Shown here: positions 53,468 through 64,000 of the stretch, piece after piece
How positions within the stretch are numbered: the first letter of the stretch is position 1
How the letters are laid out: every line of letters begins with the position of its first letter
Source: Cercophora sp. LCS_1
Taxonomy: Eukaryota; Ascomycota; Sordariomycetes; Sordariales; Lasiosphaeriaceae
Assembly: GCA_036250225.1 (NCBI GenBank)
Contig: JAPZLL010000030.1
Location: 124,001 to 188,000, forward strand
Reading direction: 5' to 3'
DNA: 64,000 nucleotides
Notes under the pieces: generated by a model
Told to the model about the DNA's origin: nothing
The model's input: only the letters and a program-made list of their open reading frames with translations
Database searches by the model: none
Position numbers and translations under genes: made by a program

Positions 53468-56400
53468 GAGGCATCTTGGTTGCACAAACAAACGGGAAAG
53501 GCGTTATGGGGCGTGACGAGGCGTGATGAAGGCGTGATCCGGCAGGCCAAGGTTGGCTTGCTTCACATTGTGGAATCTGGTAGCTCATGGCACTGGGGTC
53601 CTTTCTGATCGTTTCGGGGTATATGGGAAGGGGAAGCTGCTGAGGTACTGTTTTCGGAGCAAATTATTTGATGTTTTCTGCGTCTCTCGTGCCGTCTTGG
53701 TTGTTTGCCTTGGGCAGTGGCGTTCATGCCTTGCATTCTGCACCGTGACAACTGAAGAGCTCTGAAGAAACGAACCTTGCCGCGGGGGTGGCTTATTTGG
53801 GCAGCATCCGCAAAGTGGGAGCTATGGGAAACGAAGGTTTGGACGAGAGATAGAAGCACACAGCGAACTTTCGTGAGAAACACACCCATCTGCCCACGAG
53901 ACCAACCTATGAGGTCGTTCATTCCGTAGAAGGAAGTGGCGAGGAGGTCCACTGCGGCTGTAAGCCGCTGAAAGTGATTGGTCACCCCAGAGTCTGCTTC
54001 TGTAACAGCCTTGGCATCGCAAAACCAGCAGGGATCAGGGAAGCTTGCACTGTCATGACTGGCAGGTGCTCTCGAACGCTGTTTCCAGCCTACGTTCTGG
54101 AACAGAGGCGTAGATTGTTTGCGTCGCCTTGCAGTTTCCTCCGTGAACGGCAAGCAAAGAGAACAGTGTCAGTGTAGCTGCATCTTGTCGACATCTGTGC
54201 TTCCTGTGCCGGTTCCTACCCTGATCGCTTCCATGCTTGTCCGTTGTCATCGGACCGAGACATCTCCTCTCCTTCCTCTAACGATGACCGCGAAACGGAA
54301 TTTCGGTCCTTCCGATGCAGGTCATGTACCTTTGGTGGTGGTTCTGGTGAGAAAAAAAGAAGCCTAGTAGCTCCTTGCTTTCAGCTAACGACTGCCGTGT
54401 AGCCTTGATAACAAGTTCCGTACCGTCCACTTCGTGGCACAAACGAGGCTAGAGTTGCTGTATATGCAAAGCTAGAGATCCCATTCTTCGCTCGGAGCGA
54501 CCGTGTGACGTGAAGCCAGACAAGGCATTCGGCCTCTTCCGTGGCTGGACTGAAGGGTTTGGAATAGACAGGCCCGGGAGGTGCTTGCGGCACAGTTCAC
54601 AGGACGCAGTGCTCTGGCTTGCCCTTGTCTCTGGCCGGAGAAGGCTGATGGACTCGACGCAGCTCGGCAAGACCTACCATGCCAGTCGGGCCAATATGCA
54701 CCTGTTTGCTAGGAGGCGGAGACAATGTTCCCAACAAGTTCCTCGACCGTTCTCATGCGCCGCCCTGTCGATTATTTCGACCACAAGAGTACCAAGAAGC
54801 CTCTGGTTCAGCTCTTCATTGCACGATGCCCAAGCCGGTGGAAGACTTCAACCACCAGCACAACAAGGCATAACCCATTCTTGTGCGGATCCACCGCGAA
54901 ATGCGGGCTTGTCTGCCGGATACCGGGAATCGACGGTATCTGTTGCAATGGGTAAATGGGTGATCGCTTGATCGCCAGATCGCTTGATCAAGCATCCAGC
55001 CGGCATCTGCAGTGCATTGACGACGGGACTGACTTTTCATAGACATTCGAAATGAGAGTAGAAAAAGAGGGGAGACAGCCGAAACCTCGCGGAGCTGCTT
55101 TGTAGACCGCCTAAATGGTGCTACTGCATGTTGTGTTGTTGTGCGAGAGGAGAGATCGAGATTGGAGCGGTCCTCGGGTAAAAGAACAGAGATTGCAACT
55201 CGCCAGGACGACACGGAACGGCAGCGTGCCAACGTCTCCGCAAAGTCCTTGGCAGTCCCGTCGTTGGGGTTGCTCTTCATTCTTCCGGATGAACACCGCA
55301 GCTCATCGCTAACTGCTTCATGCCCGCTTTCCTGGTTTGAGCAATGTTGTGTCTGGCTGGCGCTGCAATCTCACAACCCGATGTTTTTATGCGGCAGCGG
55401 TGACACAGAGCGACCAAGTCGGAACTCTCTAGTCGGCCAAGCCTTGACTTTCAGGGTTTACAGCTCGACTCTGTGCCATCTTGAAACCAACGAAGTGCGA
55501 GGAAACGGGGGAGATACAAACACTGGACACTCACTGGGGGCAACGGCGACAAACAGCGCAGCCGCAGTCAATGGCGGTCAGCATCTTTCGTTCAGCACGA
55601 CGCAGGGGCGGAACGATCAAAACGGGGGTCACTTTCAGTCGAGTTGAGCCCAGTGTGGTTGACTGGTTGAAGTGCGTGGATAAACAGCAAAACTCGGTGT
55701 TTCAACTGCAATGCCTGGATGCAGTCATGCTGCAGGAATAGGCGCAATGCTCGCCACGTGTAAAAGCAGCCCCAGCAATGTGGTATCTCTCTGAACAGGA
55801 AGCCGAAACGGCAGAAGAAACTCGTGTCTCCAGCGACCGTTTCTGGATCTCGTTCGCTTCGTTGAGCCCTTTTCGAGCGGTAATGCTGTGAACACCTCCT
55901 TCCAGAACTTCTTAGTGCGACCCAACGTCGCCGAACTGGGCCCTTGGGTTGTCTTTTCTTGACTTTCGGAACTCGAATCCCCACTTTCAACGCAGGGTCA
56001 GCCAAGGACCCATGGTTCGTTGGGAACGACGGGCCATTCACCGCTCTCTGTCGTCGACAACGCGCCACTTGCCAGTCGCAGCAGGTTGCACTGCGGCGAT
56101 TGATGAGCGGTGGCAGTTTCCCCAGGAAGTCGATCATGGCCATCGCCTTTGGGACGAAAAGGTCGAAGCGCGCTGTTCCTCCCGGACTGGTTTTGTGGTG
56201 GGCGCCCGAGCACACGGACGACTTTCGGGATTTGATAGAGTTCAATAACGGTTACCAATAGGAGGGCGTCGTGTTCAGGAACGCGTGCGGATCAGACGGG
56301 CGCGGTGCGCCATGTGGTTTTGCAGCGCAAGCAGGGAATTGCCTGCGGGCAGCCGCAAGCCGCGCAGCGCCATCGCGTTGGAGGTTGATGAACAGGCCCA

Positions 56401-57116
56401 AGGGTTTTCTGGCTCACATCGTCTGAAACGCTGCATCTCATTCGGCTCGGAACGTCGACGTCGAGCAAGCTTCGGCTTGCGTCCCGGCCGGCCTTTCTCG
56501 TCCGTTCCCCTATTTTAGCACCTCCTACAAACCGTAGGCCGCATGCTACCTCCTACCGCAGACGCGGGCTGCTGTGGCAGAGAACCAGGAACGCGACGCA
56601 TCTGTGCTCAAGCTGAGGTGGATCTCCGTGTTTCCAGCTCTCTGGAAGTGGCCAGCTTAGGACCAAACGGGACAAGACGTGATCCGCCGTCTCCCAGGTG
56701 AAGTGCATCCCCCTGGCCGAAAGAATTGAAAATTGGGCCGGGGTCGGGTCTTCATCGCGGCATAAATGCTTTGCCGACAGCCCACGGTGGACGATCACCA
56801 GCCGCGGGTCCGTTCTGGAAACGGGCGGGAACAATGCAGGAGTTCTCCGTTGACACGACAATCCTTTTAGTTATATCTGGCTGCTGCATTCACTCTGCTC
56901 TTTTCCAGGTTCTTATAACCAACAGAGGCTGTGGAATCGGTAGGCGCTGCGCACTCTTGCCATCAGCCCATCACGCAGCTTCGCTCACCCTGGTCGGTTC
57001 CCGGGGGCGTTGGCCTTCCCCGGCTCTCATCCCACTGGCGGACCCCCTGGAACGCAAGGGACGGCAGGAGGGTCACAACCTCGGCCTCGTCACTTCCAGT
57101 CACAGCTGGTAGCGAA
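53468..57116. other. 3.6 kb region without a recognisable gene
   Basis: Frames up to 217 codons occur (for example 55592..56245, minus) but lack known motifs and supporting introns. A direct repeat of gatcgcttgatc occurs at about 54961-54992, the second copy inside the palindrome cttgatcaag. The region upstream of 57117 is a likely long promoter/5' UTR. Confidence 0.4.
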
Positions 57117-60100
57117 ATGGGCAGTTTGGCGTTTGCCCTGGAGCATGACAGCGCTATTTCCAGCACAGCGACGTGTCCCGCGACTGCGAATGGCGTGGAG
57201 GCCTTTGACGCCCTTGACCGCGGTGTGGACACCACCAATGGCATGCCGTGGGATCGCTTGCTGCCCTGGCTCCTGGTGGACACAAGGGCAACCACGCCGG
57301 CAGTGCGAGGGTGCCCAGAAGAATCCTTGACTCCCCAGACGTCCCCGAGATTCGATTTCGATCTCGCCAGCGATCTCAGCGTCCAGCTTCCCTTCTTCAC
57401 CAACAACCCCATCACCAACAGCAACAGGTCCAGCACCACCAAAGCCGCCGCCGCCAGCGACGGTTTCCGGCATCAACACCCCAAACTCCACGACGAGACA
57501 GGTCTCGATCTTGCCGTCCAGGACGACGCCTGCACCACCCTCGACGACGGCCGGTCCCCATTCCACACCTTTTTCTTCTCGCCTTCGACGTCGACGTCGA
57601 GCCTCGCTTCCAGCGCCTCGTGGACGTCAGTGCCCAGCTCGGACACCGACGAGGCCCCAAGCACAACTATGCCTGGCCTCATCACAATGGAGTCCGCGAC
57701 CGCCGGGCCTCTCGCCCACCAGCCAGCAGATGATGACGAGTACTTTGCCCGGCCACCCATCCAGGCCGCCGATGAAGCGACCGCCAACACAACCACATCG
57801 ACGACGAATCAATGGCGCCCTCCATCGGCGCGGAGCGGAGGGAGCGGCACAAGAAGGCCGGCCAGTCCTCCCATCTTTTCGCGGTGGGGACGGCGCCATC
57901 CAAACGGTCATCACCACCATCCGCACCGGCACCCGAGCGGACAGCTGCAGGCGCCGTCGGGCCGTGGTTCTACAGAGAGCAAGGTCAGCGGCAGCGGTTC
58001 GTCCATTGTCAAGCGATCACCCGGGCGGTCGAGATCAAGCAGCATGCAGAAGCGGCAATCACTCATCGTCGCGGGGGTGCCACAAATGACACGCGAGGAA
58101 TTCGAGGCGCTGCCGCTCGCAATCCAACGCAAGGTGAGTCGATCTTTGTTTTTTGCCTCATGTTTCGTCGCGTCGTTGTCAAGCACAAAAATGCTCCGTC
58201 GCTTCTGTTCGGCGGCAAGAAATGGGTCTTGGAAGGCGCTCGCGGCTGCGATTGGCCCCTCGCACAGCGTTGGGCCTGCACCTGAGTTCGCTCTTCACAC
58301 AGCCCACACCTGCCTCGCCCAATGGGAAAATGGCTCTTGATTGCTGCTCCCATGATGGCACCTCCCTCGCCGCGCTCTCACCACTGAGACGACCAAGAGG
58401 ATGGGAATAGCCACCACGCGTGCCCCGGCAGCTGCCGTGGGTGGAAACCCGGAACGTGTGCTGCAGCCAGTCGCTGGGCCTGGCCGGGGTTGAATCTTCG
58501 CGGGGACCCTTCGATCTTACACACTTCACGATGCATCCACACAGGACGTCCAAGACGCCCAAATGTGAGAGAGCCACACTCGGATCCGTTTTCGCTGGAC
58601 ACTGCGAGGTCCAATTGCCCGCCGTCCACGGGCCCTTCTGCCCAGGCACGCTGCGGAGGCACATTCCTTTTTGTTGTGAGCCCCGAGTTTCCACATTGGA
58701 TAGACGCCCACTCTACGATCCAGCGGTGGATCTTGCAACGAGGCAGCAGCATCAGGCGCATCGAGAACAGGACGTGGGGAGCAAGTGTTGCCTATTGGCT
58801 GCGTGGTTGCGGGCTGCACTAGTAGCTGGTCGTTTCGTACCTGGGCCGATCAGGCCCTGCGCAGGCGCGGGCTGCCCAGGGAGAGGGGTGCAGCAGCAGG
58901 CGCAACCCACCAACCCACTGCGCTGCACCGCTGCACCTTCACCGCATACGATTCCGCCTGCACGCATGCAGGTCCTCCTGACTAGGCCGCTTCCTGCTGC
59001 TCACCCCCTTCGCCTTTCGGCCATGGCTGCTGCGAGCTGCATTGCAATTCACCCGCTTAGCCCGACAAGCCATGAGCGAATCGTGCTAGGCAGGCCGACA
59101 AGCCTTCCAGGTTGGGGGGTCGGTGGTGGGCCGTGGTCGCCGACTCAAGTGATCGGCTTCCCTTTATCTCCTGCGCGGTTCCTTTGAGAGACCCGAGGGG
59201 TGCTGTCGCTAAACCCCACGTTCTTTTTGCAGTATTTCTCAACGCTCGAACGCTTGCGGTTTGCTCGCGACTCCGGGCATGTCGACGGCATTTCGCAGCA
59301 TTACGACGAGATAACACACTTCAAGCGCCGGAAGCCGCGCCAGGACCGCAGTGTCTCGGAGCAGATCACCAGTCGCATCATCCGCCGCCGCTCCCTGCTC
59401 GAGTCTCAGTCTCCGTTCCACACGCCGGAGCCGTCCCCCTCATGTGCAGAACTGCCTGACCAGGTACAAAGGCGCGAGTTTACTCGCGAGGAGCAGGTTG
59501 TCCTCGCCCGACGCCTGCGTGCCAGTGTGATTCTCGACGCCGCCGACGAGGCTATCTGCAAGCTCAACCGGCGAGCCAGCAAGAAGCTGCCTGGGTCCGA
59601 CCACTACAGTCCTTCCCTCTCATCCAGACGCAGCAGCATGGATTCTCACGGGACCCGGAGCCCCGCCGAGGGCAGCAATGCCGATATCCCCCAGTCCTTC
59701 TACGACACGTTTAGGTGGCTTGACGAGGAAGAGGACCTGGATCTCCGGCTCTTCCTCGACGACTACCATGCCAACTTGCGGGACAACATGCCGCAGGCAA
59801 AGCAACAGCGTCCCTCTTTCCGCCGGCACCTGTCCATCTCCAAAATCCCCTTTGGGCGGAGCTCGGTCTCATCAAGCCGGCCTGCCACCAAGGATGCAAC
59901 AACACCCACCTCACCATTGCAGAGCCCATCAGGCAGCGCAATTCAGCCTGTGGCACACGGAAGACGAAAGTCCCGAGCACTCTCTCTGATCACGCCAAAG
60001 CATGCCCCTCAGGGCTCAATCACGAGCATCGACCCCGCCGCAGCCCATTACCAAGACCCCGAGGCAAGGTTGAAGCTACGAGTCTACTTGGCCTCGCCGC

Positions 60101-60723
60101 AAAAGTTTGACGAGGCAATCGAGTTTGGGTTTCCGTCGGCCGACGCACTCTCAGCAGCACCGGTCATCGGCAAAGACGGCGGGGTAGCAGGTCTACGGAG
60201 GGCCAGGCAGAAGCCGTCAGATGCCTCCGCACACATGCGGACGTTTTTGGCCGACGATGACGATGACGACGACAACATATCGCTCAACAGCGACCAGGCG
60301 TCACTAGCGGACCCAGACTCGCCCAAGACCCCGCAAGCGTTCGATAGCAAGCCGGGGCCTATCCGACCCCTGCGTCTTGGCTCCACCGACAAGGATGGCG
60401 CCAAGAATGCCTCAGAAGGGGGCGGCTACGCTCAGGCACCGGCATCGTCGCGTGAGATGACGCTTCGCATGACCCTGACCAGGCCGGATCTGCGGGCGCA
60501 CGAAGATCAGATTTACGGGTGGCAACAGAGACAGGCAAATCAAGCACTTGGCCGCAAATCGACAACGCTGGCCCCACTGGCCATGGAGAGCGTCACATAT
60601 GTTGGTGATGCCGGGCACAAGGAAAGCATGAGCATGGAGAGGATGAGCAACTTTGACTGGAACTCGACGACACCTGACAAGGGCATGATGAAACGATTTT
60701 GGAATCGCGTGCGGCGAAACTAG
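57117..60723 (+). CDS. Large Ser/Pro-rich protein of unknown function with a 1.1 kb intron
   Basis: Two exons, 57117..58133 and 59233..60723; 835 aa. The start is ATG 57117 (agcgaaATGGGC); upstream frame has no ATG. Residues 1-320 are low-complexity, Ser/Thr/Pro-rich with His runs. A conserved-looking block spans the junction: MTREEFEALPLAIQRK, then YFSTLERLRFARDSGHVDG. It is followed by VSEQITSRIIRRRSLLESQS, REEQVVLARRLRASVILDAA and SFYDTFRWLDEEEDLDLRLF. Phospho-site-rich basic stretches follow, and the end reads PDKGMMKRFWNRVRRN. The intron is gtgagt...tttttgcag, phase 0, 1099 bp, far above the 49-165 bp seen elsewhere in the window. I recognise no catalytic domain. The junction is trusted because the block reads continuously across it. 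Confidence 0.72.
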
Positions 60724-62165
60724 GCACCGTTACTCCCTGATGGGTTATCCGTTTTGCAACCTTTCTTCGCTCTGCCACGTTCAGATTGCCCATACAACCA
60801 TGCTAATACCCGCTTTTGACGAATTACCGACGACCTGCTTTTTTTTGCATATCGGCATTTTGCTTCACCGATAGAACGACGCCCCGGGAACCAGGAGGAG
60901 GAAAAGGCGGGGGAGGGGAACCAACCAGAGGAGGAAGGGGAAAACGGGCGGTGGAAGAGGAAGCGCCTCTTTTGTTTTATTATGATTACCTGATTTGAAT
61001 CTCTGACAGCTTCAGCTTTGCAAGGCGTTGGAGGGCGTTTTTCATTCATTATTATTAGTGGCAGGCATACCATTTGTTTTTCGATGGCTTGATGGCGGGA
61101 AAAGAGAGTCTTTTAAACAACCTGTCACAACAATACCGATACCTTGAGTGTCTGACTTTGCATTGGCCCCTCTCACGAGGGGAGTTTGTCAATACTATAC
61201 ATTATTTTCCCCACCCACCATGATGATTTTTTTTTTTGCCCGCAGTTGTTTTGTTCCACTACGGTTGTTTTGTTTATGTTTTTTGTGCTTGAGGCCGAGG
61301 TTCCCCAGGCTGGCTAGTCTGCCTGAGTTGATCCATCACTGTCAGTGTCAGTGTCATCCAATGTCTTGAAACGTGGTCCCGTCCTTCCAGGTTATGTGTT
61401 TCCTGTTTCCTCCGCCCAGGCGGCCAGCGACGGTTTCTCCCTTGCGTAAAGCAGGGGTTTCCCGGATCAAAGACCGAGGGGCTGACAACTGAGGGGTCAA
61501 CAGGTATCAAGCCCCTGTTTTTGCAGCGCAGCTAACGTTGCGAGGACTGTATTGGATAAGGAAGCATAGCCTATATTTTGGGGTATTATAGCTCCTTGCT
61601 CTAGGTTCTTTCTTTTGCCCATCCATGTGTGTGCTGACGCTAAGTCAAAACGTTGCTGCGAGGCGGGGGAGTCGCGATGAAGCGGAGAGGGCAAGGGGGA
61701 AAGCTATGTACGGCTATGTAAGGGTAGGGTTGGGCTTGTGGCTCGAACCTCTTGGGTGGTATTGGGATGCTTGGGACATGGGGGGGCTTGGAGATGGAGC
61801 TTTACGTAGGTGGTAGGGGTGTGGATGTGTGGATGCGTCTGGTTCCGTTTGGGTTGTTTGACGCCACGGCTGTTGGTTTTGACGGTTGCGATGTACCGAC
61901 TGCTTGGGCATGGTGGGCAGGAAGGTGGAGTGAGTTTTGAGTTTTTGAGTTTTGAGGAGGGGGTGGACAGAGGGATGTGGAAGGGAGGGGCCAAAGCAGA
62001 AGCAGAAGCGAAAAAAGGAGAGGCGGAAAAAAAAAGAAAGAAAGAAAGAGGGGGAATGTGTGTTTTGACGCTTGAGCGTCGGTGGTGTTTTGACTACGCA
62101 CTGGTGGTAATGTAGTGTTGAACTTCATGTGCGCACTGGTGGTGGTGGTGGTGATGCATGCGTAC

Positions 62166-62200
62166 GTGTGTGTGTGTGTGTGTGTGTGTGTTTGTGTGTG
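62166..62200. repeat. (gt)n microsatellite
   Basis: About 12 uninterrupted gt units, then tttgtgtgtg, in non-coding DNA. Confidence 0.9.
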
Positions 62201-63242
62201 GTATATTGAACGTGTTATTATTGAGTCGGGTGTGAGGTTGGGTGGGATTGGGGGTAAGTGGTTGCATGAGAGTTTCTTGTTGGCGGTGGGACATGTAAGG
62301 GACTGCTGCGGTATCGTCACATTTTGCTGCTTGTGCTGTCCTGTGTGCTGGAGTGTAAGTGTCAGGCTTGATGCATTGATAGAGCATCAGGCAATCGATG
62401 AGAATGGAGGCTGGACTTCTGTGGGTGAGAATGATAAAAAAAAAAGCAAAGAGGGTGGCCAGACGAGGGGCTTGGAGAAGCAAGGGAGCCATGCCTGTGA
62501 TCGCGGGGCCGAAGTTTTGACGGAGGAGGGGTGGGAAGGGCCTGAGCGGGAGGATGGAGGGGATGCAAGTCACACACACCCAATGTCCGGTCCCGGGGTT
62601 CGTTGGATCCACTCTCCACTGCTTGCACTAAATTGTTGCAGACAACACAGACGACAAGCGGATGGTTCGACGTTGAAACTATTGATGAGTTGTGTGGTGG
62701 GATTCAGGAATGCTCGACTGAGAACATGTTGGCCGAGTTGAAAGTTGGGTGTGTGTTCTCTCACATGTCATTCAGCATTTTTTGTCATCTCCCAACATCA
62801 TGCGAACGGCTCTTGGAAAAGGGGTTCTATCTCTCTCTCTTCCGTAGAAAGATAAAAAGAACAAACTAACGAGGTCTGTGCAGGTGATCGAAAAGGGTGC
62901 TTCCCTGGTTTGAACCACATGGCCTTGCGTCAAACGCGATCCAGAGTTCGTGATTCCACGGAGCCGAGCAGCTGTGGCTTGCTTTTGCTTGCCACGGCAA
63001 ACGCCAAGCTGACACCTTTCTCTCCCGGTTTCGGTCGTGCAACTCAAATTGGCAAACTGACATGAGCCTCAATTTTTGTTCACTACAATCATCATCGTTA
63101 TCATCATTCGGTTGCAACTCTGGGAGAATGATCAGCCGAACACTAACCCGATCCCTCTCATCACGTCACGCCAACTTCAAGCCTGCCCCTCCGCCGGTCC
63201 CGGTGTGAGTGAGACATGTCGCTCGGTTTTTTTCCCCCGACG

Positions 63243-63270
63243 ATCGCAAAAATCGCAAAAATCGCAAAAA
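63243..63270. repeat. Short tandem repeat, 9-bp unit atcgcaaaa, three copies
   Basis: The sequence gatcgcaaaaatcgcaaaaatcgcaaaaac contains three perfect direct copies in intergenic DNA; this may be chance or a cluster of protein-binding sites. Confidence 0.7.
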
Positions 63271-64000
63271 CTGACATCACACCGACAAAACCAGGGTCTC
63301 CCGTCACACAATTTTCCCCCGCGGGGCGTCAAGCAAGTGTGTGCGGGAAATCGATAGCCGCGTGCGGCGCGATTGCTTGTTTTCGGGTGTGATATCTCTT
63401 CCATCACCGCGTCACGTCACGTCCATGTCATGATGCCTTGAACCAACGCCGTCCTGGAAAATCGGAACGCGCCCCGCAGTCTCCCATGCTTTCTGTCCCC
63501 ATTTCCCCATGGGCTGAAGCTAACAGTCCGGCGGGCGGCTCAGCCGTGCTTGCAGTGCTGTGATAATCAACCCGCCCAGCCCGATCGATTGCATGCAATA
63601 ATTATTTGCAGGCGCCGTCATCACCAAGTTTGTCCATTTGCGATGCGGCTAAAGAATCTCACTGGCCGTTGTGACTAAAGAGGACAGGTCTCCCCCCTCG
63701 CCTTGTCTGTCTTTATCTTACCGCCACGCAGCGCAGCGCAGTTGCCAAAATTGAACACCTGCGCGTGTGTAAAATCGACGCCGGGATTTCGGACGAAAAG
63801 TCGGTCAGTCTTCTTCCTGCTGACCTGCCTGCTCCGAGCCCTACTCCGCGCAGCGCAGTAAATGTTGCGCGCAAGAATTCTTAGCTCAAGTCCAAAGGCG
63901 TCAATGGATAAGTTGCAGTTGAAAGTGAGACATGCTTGAGCTGCGTAAGAATGTGGGGGTCGCATACTTGAGCGACAAGCAGAAGCGGGACGGGAGGGAC

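Larger units (their letters stand above)
60724..64000. other. 3.3 kb without a recognisable gene
   Basis: This begins with the 3' UTR of the preceding gene. A/G-rich and G-rich low-complexity tracts occur (60890-60960, 61930-62060). Short ORFs show no family motifs. The last 1 kb could be promoter of a gene beyond the window. Confidence 0.45.

Noticed and set aside
55592..56245. Minus-strand frame of 217 codons
   Set aside because: It has no recognisable domain, atypical composition for this window and no start context or introns to support it.
63530..63560. Possible 5S rRNA similarity (gctcagccgtgctt)
   Set aside because: Only a few bases resemble 5S rRNA; the internal control region and stem pairing are absent.
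1..64000. CRISPR array, secondary-metabolite backbone gene or telomeric repeat
   Set aside because: No spaced direct repeats, no PKS, NRPS or terpene synthase motifs, and no TTAGGG arrays were seen.

Overview
The window is nuclear DNA of a filamentous ascomycete, most likely a Sordariomycete and plausibly Sordariales. The genes are eukaryotic housekeeping genes of fungal type, including the borealin N-terminal domain, endopolyphosphatase, Utp12, ARPC2, Rpb7, Apq12 and a Mpo1-type dioxygenase. They are interrupted by short introns of about 49 to 165 bp with fungal splice sites and CTAAC or CTGAC branch points. There is an intron-bearing nuclear tRNA-Ile. I could run no database searches; family names rest on motif recognition, and exon limits were read by hand from splice sites, phase and protein continuity.

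Layout, left to right. A borealin-like gene (29-1202, +) converges on TMA22/DENR (1469-2366, -). A 1.96 kb gap leads to a large methyltransferase-domain protein (4332-7349, +). This converges on a five-exon zinc-finger protein (8143-12510, -). After 3 kb without a gene comes a small one-TM protein (15642-16179, +), a coiled-coil protein with an in-frame TAG (16921-17958, -) and about 4 kb of gene-poor DNA. Next are endopolyphosphatase (21993-24171), a CE4 deacetylase (24594-25406) and a Cys/Met PLP enzyme (26299-27599), all +. ARPC2 (27756-28985, -) shares a 351 bp promoter with UTP12 (29337-32307, +). A proline-rich protein (32627-34480, -), tRNA-Ile (34737-34831, -) and S-adenosylmethionine synthetase (35948-37215, -) follow. 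SAM synthetase is divergent from the GPN3 GTPase gene (38388-39373, +). GPN3 converges on APQ12 (39676-40315, -), followed by a Mpo1-like gene (41268-42045, -), RPB7 (43325-43998, +) and an acidic protein (44629-45732, +). The right part holds a decayed MFS transporter (48428-50278, -), a radical-SAM lysine 2,3-aminomutase (51633-53467, +), 3.6 kb without a gene, and a large Ser-rich protein with a 1.1 kb intron (57117-60723, +). The last 3.3 kb shows no gene.

The conserved genes act in separate core processes: translation re-initiation, rRNA processing, RNA polymerase II assembly, actin nucleation, chromosome segregation and methyl-donor synthesis. They are not a cluster. The most interesting accessory locus is the head-to-head pair at 48.4-53.5 kb. 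There a lysine 2,3-aminomutase with all diagnostic residues sits beside a transporter pseudogene with two TAG codons and a frameshift. Both TAGs can be explained by CpA to TpA changes, as in repeat-induced point mutation (RIP). Other points of note are two GC-AG introns in neighbouring genes, a 20-nt microexon, a 17-nt first coding exon, and a CE4 enzyme with an altered metal site.
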